The translations under genes were made by a program, and so were the position numbers. The notes under the pieces are model-generated. The model ran no database searches, was not told the origin of the DNA, and worked only from the letters and a program-made list of their open reading frames with translations. Shown here piece by piece: positions 45,220 to 54,246 of a stretch of 64,000 bases of DNA. The DNA lies in the NCBI RefSeq assembly GCF_000331305.1, contig NZ_KB217478.1, positions 4,478,278-4,542,277 of the forward strand, in the 5' to 3' direction. This DNA comes from Calothrix sp. PCC 7103. Lineage in GTDB: Bacteria; Cyanobacteriota; Cyanobacteriia; Cyanobacteriales; Nostocaceae. Position 1 is the stretch's first letter, and each line of letters begins with the position of its first letter.

Positions 45220-45406
45220 TGTAATTTTCCTTCGAGAGAAACCCGTAAAAGTCAGGTTCCCAAATTCAGCAACTAAAGAACCACAGTCAGGTAAGGTTTC
45301 AAGATTTGCTTTGTACGGTTATTGCCAGAGTTGTATCTCTAACTTGCTAAACTATAGCATAAGTGTTAATCTATATGCAAGATTTTGAAGATAGAGAGAT
45401 AATAAA

Positions 45407-45603
45407 ATGGTTTTTAAGCCTAGTTACTTCAAGGCAGGCTTTTTCAAGGTTGTGCCCAAACTTGCACGGATTCAAATTCTGGATACTCTGCGACAGAGTT
45501 GCCGAGTGGCTAAAAGTAGATGCTTATGGAGATATCTCAGCATTTGGGAGTGCTACATCGGCTCAATCTGATAACGAGTCGCAAACAAGGTAATTACCTC
45601 TAA
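45407..45603 (+). pseudogene. Frameshifted second copy of the ArsR-family regulator
   Basis: Reading + strand, ATG at 45407 gives MVFKPSYFKAGFFKVV and then RIQILDTLR, nearly the same as the intact ArsR product (MVFKPSYFKADLFKVL, RIQILDTLR). After 45493 the similarity moves to a second frame (VAEWLKVDA, matching IAEWLELEA) and from 45535 to a third frame (SQHLGVLHRLNLITSRKQGNY, matching SQQLSVLRSRNLVTSRKQGNY). It stops at TAA 45601-45603, losing the C-terminal 30 residues. Two frameshifts and truncation make it non-functional. It is inverted relative to the intact gene and sits on the other side of the repeat-protein gene. Confidence 0.85.
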
Positions 45604-46086
45604 TGGTTCGTAACCAAGCTATTTTTAGGGTGCTAGATGCAGCACTCTTTGGTGTTTAACAACTATCTTTTTGAGGTGCGTTTAGCATTGGGAAATATGA
45701 AATAACACCTGTGTGCATCAACTATATAAGAGTTTAAAATACTGTTTTTGAATTCCTTTGATATTACTAACAAATCATACAGACATTTCCTACTCTTTCA
45801 AAACAAATTAGTCAACTGATAAGTATTGAAGAGTCGTTTGCTGCTGGTCGTATTTTAAAAGAAATAATCATACGACTTACTTCTTTTAAAATACGACCTA
45901 TTATAGAATGAGTCGAAATCAATTGTCGTTACTAAGTGCATATGTATCAAATAAAAATATTTGTTTCAGAAAGTATAATAGAGTTTTTGAAACCTTAAGA
46001 TTTTTGAAAGAACACTGTATAAATTAATATTATTAGATATAGTATTCAGGTATTTTATCAAACTTTTGGATTTCTCTAAAAGGGTT
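45604..46086. other. Intergenic region upstream of cydAB
   Basis: This 483-bp gap has no gene. It includes a short GGGTGCT/AGCACTC hairpin after the arsR pseudogene (near 45628) and a strong 18-bp inverted repeat at 45846-45898, annotated separately. It should contain the cydA promoter. No perfect TTGAC-N4-GTCAA operator was found here. Confidence 0.45.
45846..45898. repeat. 18-bp perfect inverted repeat upstream of cydA
   Basis: GGTCGTATTTTAAAAGAA (45846-45863) and its exact complement (45881-45898) flank a 17-nt loop that contains an extra ATACGAC partial copy of the arm. It lies about 190 bp before the cydA start. It could be a terminator-like RNA hairpin, an operator or a small repeat. 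The repeated ATACGAC core inside the loop could allow alternative pairing. Confidence 0.75.
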
Positions 46087-47529
46087 ATGGATTTTTTGTC
46101 AAATACTGTAGCGCTGTCGCGGACTCAATTCGCGCTCACTGCTATTTTTCATATGCTTTGGCCCGTTTTAACAACGGGGATGTCTATATACTTAATTGTA
46201 GTTGAAGGATTGTGGTTAAAGACAAGAAATCCTGATTATTATCGCCACGCTCGTTTTTGGTCGAAATTATATTTACTCAACTTTGGTATAGGAGTCGCAT
46301 CGGGTTTACCAATGGGGTTTCAGTTTGGTACAAATTGGGCGCCTTTATCAGAGGCAGTGGGTGATTTCTTAGGTAGTATTATTGGTTTTGAAGGCTCGAT
46401 GGCATTTATGCTAGAGGCTTCTTTTCTCGGTATTATGATATTTGGCTGGGAGCGAGTTCACCCAGCAATTCACTATCTTTCAACTATTTTAGTGGCATTT
46501 GGCGCGAATCTATCTACTTTTTGGATTTTAGCAGCCAATTCCTGGTTCCAAACTCCAGCAGGGGGAGAAATGGTGAATGGTAAATTTATCATTTATGACT
46601 ATTTCCAAGCGATTTTAAATCCTTTTATGTTTAATAGTTTTCTCCATATGTTTTTTGCAACATTGGAAACTTCTTTATTTGTTATTGGTGGAATTAGCGC
46701 TTGGTATATACTCAATAATCGCCATCCAGAGTTTTTTAGCAAGTCATTCAAGATTGTATTGGCGATTGCAATTTTTGTTGCTCCTCTACAAATCTATATT
46801 GGTCATGCCAGTGGGGATCAAGTTTATCGCTATCAACCGACTAAGTTAGCAGCGATGGAAGCACAGTGGGAGACAATACCCGCAGGAGAATCTGCTAATT
46901 GGAGCGTTTTGGCAATTCCTAATCCAAAAGCTGAACAGAATGATTGGCAACTATCAATTCCTAAAGGTCTAAGTTACATTTTGGAACTCAAGCCAAAATT
47001 ATCTCAACCCGTGTTGGGACTCAAGGAGTGGAAAAAAGAAGAACGTCCACCAATGATTGGATTAATCTATTATTCTTTCCGTGTAATGGTGGCGATTGGC
47101 TTTTTTTTAGTAGGTGTAATGGGATGGACTCTTATCCAATGGTTTCGAGGTAAGCTCGCTGCTAAAAACCTTACTCAGCAGAAATGGTTGTTACGTGCTT
47201 GGGTCTTAGCGGCGCCTTTAGGTTATATCGCGATTGAATCAGGTTGGATTGTGCGATGTGTGGGACGACAACCTTGGACTGTTTACGGGCAAATTCGGAC
47301 GGTGGATGCAGCTTCTCATTTACCAGCAAGTGAAGTTTTAGCATCACTGAGTGCAATTACTATCTTATATAGTTGTCTTTTCGTGTCAGCCCTATATTTT
47401 GCTAGTCGCATTATTCGTAGAGGACCAGATTTAACCTTGCCAATACCTGGAATTGAGGGCGAAACAGTAATTGCAACTGAGTCAGCAACTCATATTCCTG
47501 ATAGTCGTCCCCTAGAAGCTCAACAATAA
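46087..47529 (+). CDS. cydA: Cytochrome bd quinol oxidase subunit I
   Basis: CydA carries hemes b558, b595 and d and oxidises quinol while reducing oxygen at high affinity in the membrane. The ATG at 46087 gives MDFLSNTVALSRTQFALTAIF, the usual N terminus; the frame opens 7 codons earlier at a TTG. The 480-residue product has about nine membrane helices. The heme-ligand His is in AIFHMLWPVLTTG (about residue 20) and another in SFLHMFFATLET (about 184). GWIVRCVGRQPW near residue 390 is the conserved GRQPW region. The Q-loop is short, so this is the cyanide-insensitive-oxidase type common in cyanobacteria. cydB follows after 8 bp. Confidence 0.95.
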   Translation: MDFLSNTVALSRTQFALTAIFHMLWPVLTTGMSIYLIVVEGLWLKTRNPDYYRHARFWSKLYLLNFGIGVASGLPMGFQFGTNWAPLSEAVGDFLGSIIGFEGSMAFMLEASFLGIMIFGWERVHPAIHYLSTILVAFGANLSTFWILAANSWFQTPAGGEMVNGKFIIYDYFQAILNPFMFNSFLHMFFATLETSLFVIGGISAWYILNNRHPEFFSKSFKIVLAIAIFVAPLQIYIGHASGDQVYRYQPTKLAAMEAQWETIPAGESANWSVLAIPNPKAEQNDWQLSIPKGLSYILELKPKLSQPVLGLKEWKKEERPPMIGLIYYSFRVMVAIGFFLVGVMGWTLIQWFRGKLAAKNLTQQKWLLRAWVLAAPLGYIAIESGWIVRCVGRQPWTVYGQIRTVDAASHLPASEVLASLSAITILYSCLFVSALYFASRIIRRGPDLTLPIPGIEGETVIATESATHIPDSRPLEAQQ

Positions 47530-47537
47530 AAGGATTT

Positions 47538-48569
47538 ATGGAAGCATTACTACACTTTTTACCGCAAGTCTGGTTTGTAATTTTGGCACTGTTTTTGTTT
47601 CTTTACGTCCTTTTAGATGGTTTTGATTTAGGAGTTGGTATTCTTTCGTTGACTTCTTCCGATGAAGAACGCCGCACGTTGCTAATGACTAGTTTGGGAA
47701 ATATCTGGGACGCAAATGAAACTTGGCTAATTTTAATGGCAGGAGCATTGTTTGGCGCCTTCCCCCTAGCTTTTGGTACGATTCTAAACGCGCTCTACGT
47801 ACCTTTGATGATTATGGTTGTTGGATTGATTTTACGGGCAGTTTCATTTGAATTTCGGGAACATTCCGACAACAAACGCTTCTGGAATCTTGTTTTTGGT
47901 GCTGGTAGTTTTATTGCTTCACTATTTCAAGGGTTTGCCTTGGGTGGTGTATTGGCAGGTATTACAGTTGATGCAGATGGGCATTTCGCAGGTGGAATGT
48001 GGGACTGGCTGAGTTGGCAATCATTACTAATGGCATTGACATTAGTACAAGGTTATGTGTTGATTGGTTCAACCTACCTAATTCTCAAAACAGAGGGTGC
48101 ATTGCAAGAAACTCACTATCGCACTGCTAAACTAGCTGCTTGGACTACCTTAATGGGAGCAATTGCGATTACTATTTCTACTCCAATTGTTTACGAAAAT
48201 GCCAGAGCAAGACTGTTTCATCAACCGGAGGTCTACATTTTTGCACTCATTCCCATTTTAGGTGTATTGTTAGTTTATTTACTGCAACAAAGTCTCAATA
48301 AAAAGCAGGAAGTACTATCGTTTATTTACACGGTGCTAATCTTTCTCCTCACTTTTATTGGGTTAGGGTTCATTGTGTTTCCATACATAATTCCTCCGAG
48401 CATTACCATTTATCAAGCTGCTTCATCTCCTAGCGCGATGGTATTCATGATTACCTTTATTGGTTTTCTAATTCCTATTATGTTGTTTTACAACATATAT
48501 AACTATTTTATCTTCCGGGGTAAAGTGGTTAGTAGCAGTATAGTCAGTGCCTTGACAGAAGATATCTAA
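47538..48569 (+). CDS. cydB: Cytochrome bd quinol oxidase subunit II
   Basis: The 343-residue membrane partner of CydA has about eight helices. It starts MEALLHFLPQVWFVILALFL with the family element LLDGFDLGVGIL (about 25-36). GNIWDANETWLILMAGALFG (about 53-72) is the strongly conserved CydB signature. AAGGA 4 nt before the ATG acts as ribosome binding site. The 8-bp gap to cydA shows an operon. The pair probably supports respiration in low oxygen or removes oxygen in the dark; it is also NO-tolerant in other bacteria, which fits the nearby hcp. Confidence 0.94.
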   Translation: MEALLHFLPQVWFVILALFLFLYVLLDGFDLGVGILSLTSSDEERRTLLMTSLGNIWDANETWLILMAGALFGAFPLAFGTILNALYVPLMIMVVGLILRAVSFEFREHSDNKRFWNLVFGAGSFIASLFQGFALGGVLAGITVDADGHFAGGMWDWLSWQSLLMALTLVQGYVLIGSTYLILKTEGALQETHYRTAKLAAWTTLMGAIAITISTPIVYENARARLFHQPEVYIFALIPILGVLLVYLLQQSLNKKQEVLSFIYTVLIFLLTFIGLGFIVFPYIIPPSITIYQAASSPSAMVFMITFIGFLIPIMLFYNIYNYFIFRGKVVSSSIVSALTEDI

Positions 48570-49123
48570 CTTCCAAACCTTTTACAAGCACTCTATGTAT
48601 TAGTTTTTTGTATCATAGGCATCACGAACTGTGCATTTGTCAGCTTCGGATGCCTGCTCACAAGGCATGATCAGAAAAAACAATTTAGATACTGATGAAT
48701 TTACTTTTAATTTTTTATTAATGCGATCTATCATTATAACGCACCATCATATATTAAATTGCAGTTTGATTAAAGATTTAAACAATCTAAAAAAATATCA
48801 TTAATGTCTTCAAACTTTCATTTTTCAATTGACAAAGCTTGGCTGATCGAATAGCATGTAATCGGCATAGAAAAGTACCAAGCCAACACTTAATTTCGGT
48901 ATGATTTGACAATTGGTACTCCTAGCTAATTAGATGGTTTGATACCTGGAAAATGTAAAGGCAAACATTAATGAATTTTATTAGTCTTTTTTAGTTCAGA
49001 CTAAAAAGAACTGAATTGCAACTTGTCTGCAATTGGTCACATGTTATTAAGACCATTATTCAGTAGCGAGTATTAAGCGAAGCGAATACTAAGATCAAAT
49101 CATTATAGCTTTGAGGTTTAAAT
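48570..49123. other. Intergenic region upstream of phosphoketolase
   Basis: No gene was seen in this 554-bp region. It is AT-rich and includes several TTGA/TTGAC words (for example near 48835 and 48907), but none forms a full TTGAC-N4-GTCAA palindrome. An AGTTC...GAACT pair with a short spacer sits near 48992-49012. A promoter for the phosphoketolase gene is expected here. Confidence 0.4.
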
Positions 49124-51505
49124 ATGACAGTAGTAAATGTAACACAACCCAAACCTCTGTCAATTGAAGAAATTAATAAGATAAACGCCTACTGGCGCGC
49201 TGCAAACTATCTCTCTGTTGGGCAAATATATCTTAAAGATAACCCACTACTAAAAGAACCTCTGAAGTTGGAACATGTCAAACCTAGACTTCTTGGTCAC
49301 TGGGGCACAACTCCTGGTTTGAACTTTATCTACGTTCACCTCAACAGAGTCATCAAAAAGAATGATTTGAATGTGATTTACATTGCAGGTCCTGGTCATG
49401 GTGGTCCTGGGCTTGTTGCTAACACTTATCTTGAAGGAACTTACAGCGAATTTTATCCGAATATTTCCCAAGATACAGAAGGAATGGGCAAACTTTTTAA
49501 ACAGTTTTCTTTTCCTGGTGGAATTCCCAGCCATGTGGCGCCAGAAACTCCTGGTTCAATTCACGAAGGTGGTGAATTAGGATATGCGCTGTCGCACGCT
49601 TACGGTGCAGCTTTTGATAACCCCGACCTGATAGTTGCTTGTGTTGTGGGGGATGGGGAAGCAGAAACAGGACCTTTAGCAACTAGCTGGCATTCAAATA
49701 AATTTCTAAATCCGGTGAATGATGGCGCCGTTCTTCCGATTCTGCATCTCAATGGTTATAAAATTGCAAATCCAACTATTTTGGCACGCCTTAGCCATGC
49801 AGAATTAAATAGCTTGTTTGTTGGTTATGGCTATCATCCTTATTTTGTTGAAGGTTCCGACCCGGAAATAATACACCAGTTAATGGCTGCAACTCTCGAT
49901 ACTGCAATTCGAGAAATAAAGGAAATTCAAGAAGATGCTCGTCAAAATGGCGTTAAAGAGCGTCCGCGATGGCCAATGATTATTTTGCGGACTCCCAAGG
50001 GTTGGACTGGACCTGAGCAAGTTGATGGTAAAAAGACTGAAGATTATTGGCGGTCACACCAAGTACCATTTTCTGAAATGGCGACGAAGCCAGAACATGT
50101 AACACTTCTAGAAAATTGGATGAAGAGTTATAAGCCAGAGGAACTCTTCGATGAAAATGGCAAGTTAATTCCAGAATTAGCGGAACTAGCTCCACTAGGT
50201 CAACGCCGTATGGGCGATAACCCTCATGCCAACGGTGGTATTTTGCTGCGTGACCTCAAAATGCCTGACTTTTATAATTATGCAGTCGAAGTTAATAAAC
50301 CAGGAACCGTTGAAGTAGAGGCAACTCGTGTTATGGGTAAATTCCTGCGGGATGTCATGAAACTCAACACACAAGCTGGGAACTTCCGTATTTTTGGTCC
50401 CGATGAAACCGCATCTAATCGGTGGGGCGATGTATTTGAGGTGACAAACAGAACTTGGGTCGCCGAAACTTATGATTACGATGACCACCTTTCTAGTGAT
50501 GGTCGCGTCATGGAAATATTAAGTGAACATACTTGCCAAGGTTGGTTAGAAGGATACTTACTTACAGGGCGCCACGGTTTCTTCTCTTGCTACGAGGCAT
50601 TTATTCACCTAATTGACTCGATGTTTAATCAACATGCTAAGTGGTTAAAAACTACCCGACATATCCCTTGGCGTAGACCTGTAGCATCGCTCAATTATTT
50701 GTTGACTTCCCACGTTTGGCGCCAAGACCACAATGGTTTTTCCCACCAAGACCCTGGTTTTATCGACCATGTGGTAAACAAGAAATCGGAAATTATTCGC
50801 GTTTATCTACCACCCGATGCCAATACCTTATTATCAGTAACTGACCATTGCCTACGAAGTCGTCACTACATAAATGTGGTGATTGCAGGCAAACAACCCG
50901 CATTACAATTCTTAAATATGGACGCAGCAATTAAACACTGCACCAAAGGAATTGGTATTTGGGAATGGGCAAGCAATGATAAAGGTGGTGAACCTGATGT
51001 AGTCATGGCTTGTGCTGGTGATGTTCCGACTTTAGAAACTTTGGCAGCTGTAGATATTTTGCGGCAGAATTTACCAGAATTAAAAGTGCGAGTAGTCAAT
51101 GTTGTGGATTTAATGACTTTACTACCGAAAAGCGAACATCCTCACGGTTTAGAAGATAAGGACTTTGATGCCTTATTTACTACAGATAAACCGATTATTT
51201 TTGCCTTCCACGGTTATCCTTGGTTAATTCATCGTCTAACTTACCGTCGTACAAACCATAAAAACATACATGTACGCGGTTACAAGGAAGAGGGAACCAC
51301 CACCACGCCATTTGATATGGTTGTGCTAAACGATTTAGACCGCTTCCACCTGGTAATTGACGTTATTGACCGTGTCTCTAAATTAGGCGCCTCAGTAGCT
51401 TATGTCAAGCAAATGCTTCAAGACAAATTAATTGAACACAAACATTACATCCGCGAACATGGTGAAGATATGCCAGAAATTCGGGATTGGAAGTGGATGT
51501 ATTAG
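49124..51505 (+). CDS. xfp: Xylulose-5-phosphate/fructose-6-phosphate phosphoketolase
   Basis: The thiamine-diphosphate enzyme splits xylulose-5-P (or fructose-6-P) with phosphate to acetyl phosphate plus a sugar phosphate. At 793 residues it has the usual length. Motifs are [16 protein letters not shown] (about 61-76), the [17 protein letters not shown] loop (about 88-104), the TPP/Mg site [20 protein letters not shown] (about 174-193), and [20 protein letters not shown] and [13 protein letters not shown] in the C-terminal half. The reaction yields acetyl phosphate, hence acetate and ATP, in darkness and anoxia. Its place after cydAB fits a fermentative/micro-oxic role. No acetate kinase is adjacent. 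Confidence 0.95.
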   Translation: MTVVNVTQPKPLSIEEINKINAYWRAANYLSVGQIYLKDNPLLKEPLKLEHVKPRLLGHWGTTPGLNFIYVHLNRVIKKNDLNVIYIAGPGHGGPGLVANTYLEGTYSEFYPNISQDTEGMGKLFKQFSFPGGIPSHVAPETPGSIHEGGELGYALSHAYGAAFDNPDLIVACVVGDGEAETGPLATSWHSNKFLNPVNDGAVLPILHLNGYKIANPTILARLSHAELNSLFVGYGYHPYFVEGSDPEIIHQLMAATLDTAIREIKEIQEDARQNGVKERPRWPMIILRTPKGWTGPEQVDGKKTEDYWRSHQVPFSEMATKPEHVTLLENWMKSYKPEELFDENGKLIPELAELAPLGQRRMGDNPHANGGILLRDLKMPDFYNYAVEVNKPGTVEVEATRVMGKFLRDVMKLNTQAGNFRIFGPDETASNRWGDVFEVTNRTWVAETYDYDDHLSSDGRVMEILSEHTCQGWLEGYLLTGRHGFFSCYEAFIHLIDSMFNQHAKWLKTTRHIPWRRPVASLNYLLTSHVWRQDHNGFSHQDPGFIDHVVNKKSEIIRVYLPPDANTLLSVTDHCLRSRHYINVVIAGKQPALQFLNMDAAIKHCTKGIGIWEWASNDKGGEPDVVMACAGDVPTLETLAAVDILRQNLPELKVRVVNVVDLMTLLPKSEHPHGLEDKDFDALFTTDKPIIFAFHGYPWLIHRLTYRRTNHKNIHVRGYKEEGTTTTPFDMVVLNDLDRFHLVIDVIDRVSKLGASVAYVKQMLQDKLIEHKHYIREHGEDMPEIRDWKWMY

Positions 51506-52246
51506 TTAGCTATTTTTAGGGTGTTGGATGTACAGGACTTACGTAACTGGGGTGCTTGGGTTAAACTTTCTAGACCTTTTGATCCCCCCAACCCCCCTTT
51601 CATGGGTAGTTATTTTGAATTTGGTCGTTTTTTGCCTATTTCAGCGGGCGCCCAAATCCTGAAACAACGAAATCTTCCCTTGTATTTGAGAATTTTCTCA
51701 AGTATTTTCGAGATTCAAAAAAACCTACCCTTGAAAGCCAACCCCCCAGGGCAAACGCATCTTAAATTGGGCTAATGGAAGCAAGGAGGCAGGGAGTTAG
51801 GGAGCTAGGGAAGTAATAGGTCATTTAGAACTTATGAAGGTTCTGCGGGTGCTTATCAATACCTTCGTTTCCTTATCCTCATACATACTATTTTTTTAAG
51901 TGCTTCATTGTTTATTTAAGTAATAATATTCCTTGTGCTAATCTTTTATTAAAGGGTGTATTCTCAATAAAATGACTTTTTGCTCGTCAAAAAGAATCAG
52001 AAAAATTTGTATGAAAACGTAGAGGACTATGGCATATTTTACACAATGGCGGATATGCCTTTAAAAAAAGCATATTATGTTCTGAATCCCAGCATTTTTC
52101 ATCTCACCATTCTCAACCTTGGTGTTGGCACTCGATTAAAAAAGCGAAATCACCATCAAACCACTTCAAGCAGCAACTTAACAATAAAACTATTTATATA
52201 AATAGCTAAATAACTAAATAACGATATAATATTATAAATTTATCAA
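51506..52246. other. Intergenic region with low-complexity repeats upstream of the intron remnant
   Basis: The 5' part has a GTAACTGGGG.. and CCCCCCAACCCCCC element of the sort that fills many cyanobacterial intergenic regions, and GGAGTTAGGGAGCTAGGGAAG-like short tandem motifs at about 51788-51815. Two open frames (51521-51775 and 51980-52201) have no protein character and are rejected. The 3' part may be degraded group II intron sequence, since intron domains V and VI follow directly, but no reverse transcriptase reading frame or GUGYG 5' end is visible. Confidence 0.4.
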
Positions 52247-52322
52247 GAGCCGGATGCACCCAAGAGCGTACATCCGGTTCGCGCAGGGGAGGGTAGGAGA
52301 TAATACCCTCCTCGACCTGACT
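52247..52322 (+). mobile_element. Group II intron 3' remnant (domains V and VI)
   Basis: A 34-nt element at 52247-52280 begins GAGCCGGATG and ends CATCCGGTTC. These pair with one G-U and hold the AGC catalytic triad near the 5' side, the size and layout of group II intron domain V. After a 5-nt linker, GGGGAGGGTA (52286-52295 region) pairs with TACCCTCCTC (52304-52313) as domain VI, followed by a GACCTGACT 3' end. No intron-encoded protein lies upstream within the window gap, so it is a truncated or degenerate copy. The domain V terminal loop is not a clean GAAA tetraloop. Confidence 0.7.
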
Positions 52323-52337
52323 CAAAATATTTTTTTC

Positions 52338-52604
52338 TCAATCTTCTTGAACTCGGCGTTCAAAATCCTCACGGGCTTGTTCAACTATAGCAAGAGCAGA
52401 TGTATAAATATTTTCATGTTCCTGTTTCAGCCAAGCTAAAAGTTGAGAAATCTGGGCATTCCTTAAATCTAAGTCTGTCTGAAAAATAATTGAAGTTGCT
52501 ATCACTTGAGCATATTGAGGTGGGTGACCTTGATTAACAAAATTAGCAATTAAGCCTGCTAATGCTTCCTGCCTTACAGGGTCAGAAGTAGCTTCTTTAG
52601 ACAT
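52338..52604 (-). CDS. Small conserved helical protein, function unknown
   Basis: The ATG at 52604 (MSKEATSDPVRQEALAGLIA) is preferred to one 14 codons upstream (52646), whose leader looks unlike protein. The 88-residue product is predicted all-helical: LAGLIANFVNQGHPPQYAQV, then SIIFQTDLDLRNAQISQLLA and a charged helix ending EDFERRVQED. It has no membrane segment or known motif. It ends 16 bp from the intron remnant and is divergent from the gas vesicle cluster. Confidence 0.65.
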   Translation of the reverse strand: MSKEATSDPVRQEALAGLIANFVNQGHPPQYAQVIATSIIFQTDLDLRNAQISQLLAWLKQEHENIYTSALAIVEQAREDFERRVQED

Positions 52605-53709
52605 GATTTTTGAATGAAGATAATTGTTGAAAATACACGAAAACATGCAATGAATAGCAGATAAACTTTTTTAGACAAACCATATGGGAGATTTTGGCGC
52701 TGGATAATTATGTCTCTTCTATTCATTGGATGCTCTCAAATATCCTATGTTATGTTCATAAGGATTTGGTAACCGTATTATTACTTAATTTTTGTATTTA
52801 AGTCAGAAAACCACGTAGAGACCTATTGATATGCTCTTTATCAACCCATTTGTATGAGAGGGGTCTTAACCGTCTTAACCCCTATTCGCCAGCAGCATGT
52901 TGAAAGGGGAGGGATATACTCAAAGCGCTGTTAATATATCTGGATTTCATACCCTAAACTGGCGATAAAAATTGTGAAAAAGCTTGTTGTGTAAAGAACG
53001 CAGCAATTTGTGAAACAAGATCGAGATCAAAGTTTCAATCAGACTAATAAACATAATAATGTTGCCTGGATTCTACCAAACTTATGTATAAAGTCAACCA
53101 AGCATTAGTAAATTCATCACTTGGCTGCGACTTCCGTCATGGAAGACTTTGTTAAATGAGTTGTGCAAGCTTTTTTAAAAGCAGTTCGCCGAGCGTGGCG
53201 TCAGGTATAACTCTGATTTTTGGTTTGGCGGCAGAGCATTCCTCAGTATTTATGAAAGTTAGGTAATATAGAACCCGCTCTCAACCTTATACCGCTTTTT
53301 GTTAGCTTGCTACTCACACCAGTGTTAGATCGATGCTCCCGTTATTTGAGGAAAACCAATGCTCAAATTCCCGCTCTGTATACAGTTGAATGATTTACTC
53401 TTATTTTTATTTTCAGGAAGATATTAAACAGGGAGTTTACAAAAAAAATTAAAAAACAAATAAATAAAAAATCTCAAAAATCATATTAAAAAATACAATT
53501 TAATCGTTAACATACATTGAATTCAAACAAATTATACAATTTCAATCATTGGAGCTTGGAGGAACTAAATAATCTTATATTTGTTGATAAAAAAAGTTTG
53601 CGAAACTCTTTACATCTCTAGAAAGAGCGATTAACATGAAACAGAGATTGGCAAGAAAAGAACATCTAGCCAATATTCAGAATCAACAATGAGTTAAGGA
53701 GTAAAAAAA
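52605..53709. other. 1.1-kb region upstream of the gas vesicle cluster
   Basis: No convincing gene is present. The region should hold the gvpA promoter and leader. An AT-rich stretch (about 53440-53560) and a GGAG-rich leader precede gvpA. Some short GGGG/CCCC motifs occur near 52860-52920. No tRNA or recognised small RNA is seen. The start of transcription cannot be set from the sequence alone. Confidence 0.4.
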
Positions 53710-53925
53710 ATGGCTGTTGAAAAAACTAATTCTTCTTCAAGCTTGGCAGAAGTTATTGACCGTATCTTAGACAAAGGTATCGTTGTAGATGCATGGGTAC
53801 GTGTTTCATTAGTAGGTATCGAATTACTTGCAATAGAAGCTCGCATCGTAGTTGCTTCTGTTGAAACCTATCTGAAATATGCAGAAGCAGTTGGTCTAAC
53901 TCAGTCCGCTGCAATGCCTGCTTAA
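53710..53925 (+). CDS. gvpA: Gas vesicle structural protein GvpA, copy 1
   Basis: GvpA is the small hydrophobic protein that forms the ribs of the gas vesicle wall. The 71-residue product ([20 protein letters not shown] and onward through [20 protein letters not shown]) matches cyanobacterial GvpA nearly residue for residue. One difference from the remembered consensus is Val instead of Ala at residue 30 (DAWVRVSL). AAGGAG 9 nt before the ATG is a good ribosome binding site. A strong hairpin follows the gene. The second copy (54031-54246) encodes an identical protein. Confidence 0.97.
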   Translation: MAVEKTNSSSSLAEVIDRILDKGIVVDAWVRVSLVGIELLAIEARIVVASVETYLKYAEAVGLTQSAAMPA

Positions 53926-53943
53926 TTCTTAAGCAGATTTCAG

Positions 53944-53979
53944 AATATCAGGATTAATGAACTGGATAATCCTGATATT
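53944..53979 (+). terminator. Hairpin after gvpA copy 1
   Basis: AATATCAGGATTA (53944-53956) and its exact complement (53967-53979) form a 13-bp stem with a 10-nt loop, 18 bp after the gvpA stop. It has no long T-run, so it may be a partial terminator or an mRNA-stabilising element that favours gvpA over downstream genes. After gvpA copy 2 only the left arm is present. Confidence 0.7.
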
Positions 53980-54030
53980 ATAATTCCAAATCAAAAACTT
54001 GAAAATCAACAATGAGTAAGGAGCAAACAA

Positions 54031-54246
54031 ATGGCTGTTGAAAAAACCAATTCATCCTCAAGCTTGGCAGAAGTTATTGACCGTATCTTAGACAAAGGTA
54101 TCGTTGTAGATGCATGGGTACGTGTTTCATTAGTAGGTATCGAATTACTTGCAATAGAAGCTCGCATCGTAGTTGCTTCTGTTGAAACCTATCTGAAATA
54201 TGCAGAAGCAGTTGGTCTAACTCAGTCCGCTGCAATGCCTGCTTAA
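54031..54246 (+). CDS. gvpA: Gas vesicle structural protein GvpA, copy 2
   Basis: The protein is identical to copy 1 (71 residues). By eye the two genes differ at only three synonymous positions, all in codons 6-9, and are identical from codon 10 through about 33 bp past the stop. That pattern suggests recent duplication or gene conversion. The ribosome binding site AAGGAG and the ATCAACAATGAGT leader motif are also shared. Multiple gvpA copies are common in filamentous cyanobacteria and raise the output of the main wall protein. Confidence 0.97.
   Translation: MAVEKTNSSSSLAEVIDRILDKGIVVDAWVRVSLVGIELLAIEARIVVASVETYLKYAEAVGLTQSAAMPA

Noticed and set aside
44899..45388. + strand frames opposite the 19-residue repeat gene
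   Set aside because: They show repeat periodicity only because they are antisense to the repeat gene; the minus-strand frame gives the regular GIRPI units.
45363..45593. 76-codon frame overlapping the arsR pseudogene
   Set aside because: Its middle part matches ArsR only over one frame segment; it is a by-product of the frameshifted copy and not a gene of its own.
48570..49123. An FNR-type operator upstream of phosphoketolase
   Set aside because: TTGA and TTGAC words occur, but none is paired with a correctly spaced complementary half-site.
51521..51775. 84-codon frame after phosphoketolase
   Set aside because: It is built on a cyanobacterial intergenic repeat (CCCCCCAACCCCCC region) with no conserved pattern.
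51980..52201. 73-codon frame before the intron remnant
   Set aside because: Does not resemble a reverse transcriptase or any other protein; AT-rich noise.
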